64,000 nt of DNA, taken from NCBI GenBank assembly GCA_037833965.1, contig AP031355.1, positions 22,655,501 to 22,719,500 on the forward strand, in the 5' to 3' direction. Position numbers and translations under genes: made by a program. Below are positions 59,301-64,000 of the stretch, one piece after another. Numbering within the stretch: the first letter of the stretch is position 1; every line of letters starts with the position of its first letter. A model generated the notes under the pieces. That model ran no database searches. It was given only the letters and a program-made list of their open reading frames with translations, and was not told where the DNA came from. Origin of the DNA: Marchantia polymorpha subsp. ruderalis. Lineage: Eukaryota; Streptophyta; Marchantiopsida; Marchantiales; Marchantiaceae.

Positions 59301-60175
59301 GGCTGGCGGCGCACCCGGGCGTGCTCGAGGGCCTCGTGGGCGTGCTGAACCGGTTCCAGACCGAGGCCGAGATCGTCAACCTGTACACGCAGCAGGCGCT
59401 GGCGACGCGTGTCTTCAACTTCCTGGCCAGCGAGGAGGACAACAAGGCGCGCATCGTCGACTTCCCGTTCGCGCTCGACGCGCTGGTGCGCTGCATCCTC
59501 AAGGACGACGCCGTGGCGTCGCCCGAGCTCCAGGCGCACGCCGCCGTGACCGTCGCGATCGTCGCGCGCGCCAACGCGACGCAGACTAAGCGCAAGACGG
59601 TGGAGTTCCCGGGCGTGCTCGGCGGGCTCGTGAAGCTGCTCAACAAGGACGAGGCGCCGCACGCGCAGCAGTGCGCGGCCTCGGCGCTGGCCTACCTCTC
59701 GGTCAACGTCGGGGAGCACAACAACCGGCGCATCGCGCAGTACCCGTACGCGCTGTCGGGGCTGGTGAATCTGCTGTTCAAGGATCAGAGCCCCGGGGCG
59801 CAGATGTGGGCGGCCTGGGCCCTGACGAATCTGTCGGTGGAGGAGAAGAACCGGCGCGACATCGTCGACTTCCCCTACGCGCTGCCGCGGTTCGTCCGGC
59901 TGCTGGGCAAGGACGAGAGCCCCGACGTGCAGAAGTGGTGCGCCAGCGCTCTGGCCATGCTCGCGCTCGACGAGCAGTGCAATCGCAAGATCGCCGAGTT
60001 CCCCGACGCTCTGGCCGCGCTCGTCAACCTGCTGTACAAGGACAAGGCCCTGCAGGTGCAGACGTGGGCGGCCTGGGCTCTGTCGAATCTCTCCGCCGAC
60101 CCTCAGACCATGGCCCAGATCTCCAAGTTCCCCGATGCCGTGAGACGGATCAAGGAGTTGACTCTGCAGCCTTGA
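56325..60175 (+). CDS. NB-ARC/armadillo-repeat immune-receptor-like protein
   Basis: Three exons (56325-57389, 58011-58757, 59033-60175), all joined in phase 0 at GT..AG sites, give about 984 residues. Start ATG 56325 is chosen for its AAACATGGC context; an in-frame ATG 69 bases upstream is poorer. Residues 1-165 are helical and resemble a CC-type signalling domain only loosely. NB-ARC follows: P-loop GDGGQGKT (187-194), Walker B AVLIILDD (283-290), RNBS-B VKCLVTTQD (308-316), HPLAL (368-372, GLPLA position), and LHR (505-507) where MHD is expected. Exon 3 encodes about eight armadillo repeats of roughly 42 residues (for example SGLVNLLFKDQSPGAQMWAA and WALTNLS) instead of LRRs. NB-ARC is an ADP/ATP switch; the repeats would sense or bind partners. 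Exon 3 is very GC-rich while the introns are AT-rich. Confidence 0.88.
57864..57891 (+). repeat. Intronic near-copy of the exon 2 start of the receptor gene
   Basis: GAGAAATAGCAGACAGGCTTGAT in intron 1 repeats the first bases of exon 2 (58011-58031, GAAATCGCAGACAGGTTAAT) with few changes. Both encode EIADRL in the same frame, and the intronic frame stays open into exon 2. Confidence 0.6.
58799..58980. repeat. Intronic minisatellite, period about 63 bp
   Basis: In intron 2 of the receptor gene, units starting near 58799, 58862 and 58925 share CGATAAATCGA(A/T)GAA and CGATTGAATTTCTCGCTAATT. About 2.8 copies, the third more diverged. Confidence 0.85.
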
Positions 60176-62930
60176 GGAGTTCGAGTTCCACCCGCCCCTC
60201 CCTCGGTCGCCGTCGGCCTCCTTCCATGTACATAGACAGGCACGAATCTGAGCCACTGAAAATCTTCTTGTGTTCACAGCTCTGTCTCGGCTCAGGCAGA
60301 GGCAAGCACCAGATTGTATGCAGATTTGGCCGCTTAGGATCCTCCACCCATGGCCAATCTGTCGATCCAGCTCCACAGAATGGCTCACGTCTCGAGTATT
60401 AGAGTTTTTTTCTCTGTCAGCATCTCGGTGAGGGCTGGCTAGAAGATAGGCGGACCCAGACCACTACAAGTCTGTTCTACGAGATTTGCAACCATGTTTG
60501 GCAGATGTTTCATGTAAAAATTGCACCCTTATATTCTCTAATTGCCAGTTACAGCTGATGTATCAGTAATCAATAAGTAAAGAACCGGCCTCCAGACACA
60601 AGTAAACCTCTGTCTAATACCATCTTCGATCAAGGTGTAGCATGCCGTGAGTGGGTAACATTTACACCCTGTCAGCTCAGGGTGGGTCGCAAGTGTCGAA
60701 AGCATTTCGGAGGTGAGCGACTACTTGGTCTGAAAGTCAAGCAAAAATGCATGCCATGTCAACGAGGAGAAGATTCCGGCATAAACCGAGCACGTGAACA
60801 CTAATCCAAAAGTTCATTCACATGACGATGTACTGTTGGGGTCGGCGTTCCCTTCCAGATCGCTTTGTACGTAGCAGCGAATGCGCCTGGGATCCAGAGA
60901 TAACAAGCAATGCAGTGAGCAGGCCAAAGTCACATACAGATGTAAGCTCATCCTGCACGTAATCATTAAGCGGTGGTCGAGTACTGTATCCATCTATTTA
61001 TGCTTCCATCTTGTGATCGACGGTGCTACTCTTTAATGATGATGACCAGGCAGAACCTTTCCTCCATGAGACGACAAGACCTCACTGAAGAAAGTTATCA
61101 GCAGAAACAAGAGAGGACGCTGAATCAGGACGAAATAATCCATTCACGCGAATGGCTTCGTCAAGATATATGAGAATGCTGCCGAGAATTCCGAGTAACA
61201 AACGGAGAGAAGCTTTGCTCCAGCTTCGTGAAACCAGCAGTCAGAGTTCTAGGAATAGACCGAGATGGCACCCAATTGCAGCCATGAAATCCCTTCCGTT
61301 CCTTACAGCACTAAACTTTCGTTGACTAGTTTTTGTTCGGATCCTGACTTTCTGCAAAGTTGCATCTTTTCGTTCGTCGACCCTGTAGAGTTACTTCATG
61401 GCTTAGGTGTAAGAAATCTGAGACCGGGTAAGGAATGAGTACCTTGCTCCTCTGCGAATATAGCTTGTGATATTCTTCTGCGGGAAGGGTCAACAGCCAT
61501 AGAGATCAACCCAATAGCAGCTGGCTACATGAGTTCCCTGACCTAGCTTCAAAAAGAAAGTGAAGCACATAATCCGACATCTCTGCTGCCTGCAGAAGTG
61601 AATAAAGTGAAGTGAAGGAAATACTATGGACGTCCACGGGCATCCAAGCAGGTTTAGAGGAAAACCGACTCCGAGCCACATATGAGGAGTTCATGACCAT
61701 TATTTCGAATGACTCGAACGAGAGCAAATGTCTTCACTCAAACTCCTGGAGCTTGACATTTCGATCTCCTGCTGAGAAGGCACCAAAGGTGCGGACAGCT
61801 AGAGTTCAAAATCACCGGAGGTAACTTCTAGCAGGAGGAAACACAATATTCTATGCAATGGAACCATCTTCCTGAAGAAACAGAGCTCGATCGCTTTTTA
61901 TGAACTTTGAAAAGGGGCCGACGTGCAAAGCCCAGGTGTATGGTGGTCAAGGATGGTGCAAACGACAATACTTGGTTCATTCCAGGATTTAGCCGTCCCG
62001 GTAATGCTCTATACCGTACTGCACGTAAATTCTGTCACTGTCAAAGTTCTAATGCATTTCTCTCCATTACGATGAACCTCTTTCTGGCTTTCAGACCTGA
62101 GGAAGAGGCGGCTCCAGTGCCGGTCTGTCCCCCCATAACTAAATGCCCACTGGTGCCGTATACATCCTATTGCAGTGTCTACCCTGGACTGACTTTCGAG
62201 TAGTTGATTACGAGTTTCAAGGTCCCTTCGCTCTAGGGGCCAAAGTATCCTTCATGTTCAGAATCATTGTCTTTAAAGGACACTGGATGAAAAGACGACG
62301 GAGGAACTCTGAAATCAACATGTACGAAAATCACTGAAAATGCACTCCAGAGCTCACGCAAATTTAGCTGCTCTGTCGGGCCTCAATTTTTTTGTACAAA
62401 GACAATCGAAAGATTATTCTAACGTACTGGCCTCATATTTCAGAAACTGTAAGGATTAGATCTCAGCTGCAAGAAGAGCGAATAATTGTCCCAATTAATC
62501 TTAGACGATGAAAAATTGGTTCATTCGACCTTTCTTTCTCAACCTGCCTAAATTTCGTCTTCCCTCTTTTGTGGTCATACATGTACTTCGTTCAAAACAC
62601 AGCTCCGAAACCCTTCCATCGTACGAGAAGAGATCCTTAGATGCCACATATACAGGAACTTAAAATTCAGAACGAGAGTAATCTTCCCATCACCGTATGA
62701 AATAAGGATGATATGGTAGTTGAGCAAAACAGATTCTAGGCTACCAGGAGAAAAGAATGCTTCAATTCTGCAAACAGACAAAGGATCGACCTGGCCACTG
62801 TATGGCGTCATTCACAATCGTAGAGGGAGGACGGAAGAGACATAAAGAAATGCTAATCGTATGATTAAGACATGGAAATCAGATCACAGAATCTTGAACT
62901 CTTAAAACCATAATCAGCCTGTGGCAACAA
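60176..62930. other. Receptor 3' flank and interval without a recognised gene
   Basis: The first few hundred bases are probably 3' UTR. Short frames occur (61907-62203 and others) with no domain. Confidence 0.4.
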
Positions 62931-63389
62931 GTGTGTCTCATCAACCGGAAAGCGCAATATTCAGACGAGATATTACCTGATCTTCGCAAATCTCGCCGTG
63001 TGCAGAAAGAGAGGATACTACCACTCTTTGTTGCAGTAGAGCCCCGAAGCTCCAAGGCGGACGTAGCCCAGCCAGAACGTGGAGGAGGACCAGGAGGAGG
63101 AGGAGGAAGGCAAAACTTTGATCGCGCAGGTTATTCGCTCTGTTTCATCGACTCAATGCCAGATATCATGCACGAAAATCGAGCGAAAGAGATTGAGATC
63201 ATAACGGGACTCAGAGCTCGACAATCTTGGCGTCAGAGAGAGCTAACTCAAGTGAATCCACTACTGGAAGGACTTTCTCGGTTTGTGCTGCAGGCATTAC
63301 GTAAATATTGTCGAGTAAAAGCCGTCACAGCGTGCATGCAACAAGCGGTTGTCCCATTCTCCTCCTCCTGCTTCTCCTCCTCGTTCTAG
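62931..63389 (+). CDS. Hypothetical protein, low support
   Basis: A 152-codon frame with a Gly-rich stretch (GGGPGGGGG, about residues 51-59) and a basic, helical-looking C-terminal half (RARQSWRQRELTQ). No known domain. The end reads into CTC/TCC repeats that give a Ser/Phe tail. It may be chance, or an exon of an unrecognised gene. Confidence 0.2.
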   Translation: MCLINRKAQYSDEILPDLRKSRRVQKERILPLFVAVEPRSSKADVAQPERGGGPGGGGGRQNFDRAGYSLCFIDSMPDIMHENRAKEIEIITGLRARQSWRQRELTQVNPLLEGLSRFVLQALRKYCRVKAVTACMQQAVVPFSSSCFSSSF

Positions 63390-64000
63390 TTTTTCATCTC
63401 AATGGACGACATGGTCCTTCACGCCTCACTGAGGCAGCAGATGATGACGACGTAGCTCGATTGCGCAGCAGAAGGATCCCGACGTTGAAACACAGTGACA
63501 TCGATCGACTAGAGGGCACGCGGGCAGGCAGTTGGATGTCCCGCGACAAGTGCAGGTGTAAAAACTAGACCTCTCATCCATATGAATAAGAAGGCTCGAG
63601 AGGCTCGAGAGGCTCGAGAGAAGAAGCGAGCGTGCCGGAAACAATCATTGATTTCCAAACGAAACAAAACTGTGCAGCCGATTAGATGCGCAAAGTTTCG
63701 CAGCTTCGAAACCCCGAGGGCAAATCTGTGAAGATCTAAGATAATGTAAATTAAAGATGTTACCCATTCAGTTCAGTGAATGAGGCAGGCAGGCTTTCAC
63801 AAGTAGCCATCCTCCTGCCTGCGTGCCTCCCTCTAAGAGTGTAGGACGTAGGTCAGCACCAGCATGCTCACTCGCTTGCTGAGGAAGCAGCAGCAGATGA
63901 ATGAGTCGCCCGAGCTCCGGCCCATCACGCAGGGTCGTGTTGATAAAGGGGGGCTTTCTCTTCTATAGAATGGACCGAGCTCCAAATCTGGCTATCGACA
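63390..64000. other. Right edge, nothing recognised
   Basis: Contains a 9-bp tandem repeat AGGCTCGAG three times at 63592-63618 and a GC-rich tail. Confidence 0.5.

Noticed and set aside
58946-60388. 480-codon open frame on the minus strand
   Set aside because: It mirrors the GC-rich armadillo exon on the plus strand. The translation is Arg/Val/His/Leu-rich low complexity and lacks any domain, as expected for an antisense shadow.
59671-60402. 243-codon alternative plus frame
   Set aside because: Off-frame reading of the ARM exon; only the 58964-60175 frame gives periodic ARM repeats.
1-64000. CRISPR arrays, bacterial operons, rRNA and tRNA genes
   Set aside because: No regularly spaced repeats with unique spacers, no clover-leaf tRNA and no rRNA segments were recognised; introns and plant families exclude a prokaryotic source.

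Overview
The window looks like nuclear DNA of a land plant, most likely a bryophyte (possibly a liverwort). Genes have short spliceosomal introns with GT..AG ends. The LTR retrotransposon is primed by initiator tRNA-Met. The gene families are plant ones: dirigent, NB-ARC receptor, RFI2-type RING-H2, and a plant Golgi-type GT4 glycosyltransferase. The NB-ARC protein ends in armadillo repeats instead of LRRs, which points away from typical flowering-plant resistance genes. The species assignment is inference.

Only three genes look intact: a three-exon TMEM205-like membrane protein (34722-36603, minus), a single-exon dirigent-like secreted protein (50649-51356, plus) and a three-exon NB-ARC/armadillo receptor (56325-60175, plus). 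A short single-exon protein of unknown function (32605-33123, minus) may be a fourth.

The rest is mostly decay and mobile DNA. From left to right: a broken kinesin gene (about 636-3232) whose last exon is duplicated near 9.1 kb; foldback sequence; a truncated GT4 glycosyltransferase (4613-6106); a 211-bp tandem array; paired dispersed repeats; an internally deleted chromovirus relic (11.1-12.2 kb); a decayed frame of unknown origin (12.7-14.0 kb); two decayed RING-H2 genes in tandem (16.3-18.2 kb); and a small foldback element (18.8-19.0 kb). A hAT-like transposase relic (21.7-29.8 kb) is split by a nearly complete 6,063-bp chromodomain Ty3/gypsy element with 420-bp LTRs and an exact 5-bp target-site duplication. 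Further right are inverted repeats and a hairpin (31.5 and 34.3 kb), a heavily decayed Ty1/copia element (about 40.8-47.2 kb), and long AT-rich DNA without recognisable genes.

The genes show no operon-like or pathway relationship. The most interesting items are the NB-ARC/ARM receptor with a non-canonical MHD motif, the nested transposon pair whose reading frame rejoins across the target-site duplication, the ACGT-motif array and tandem leader frames of the gypsy element, and several small-RNA-like hairpins.
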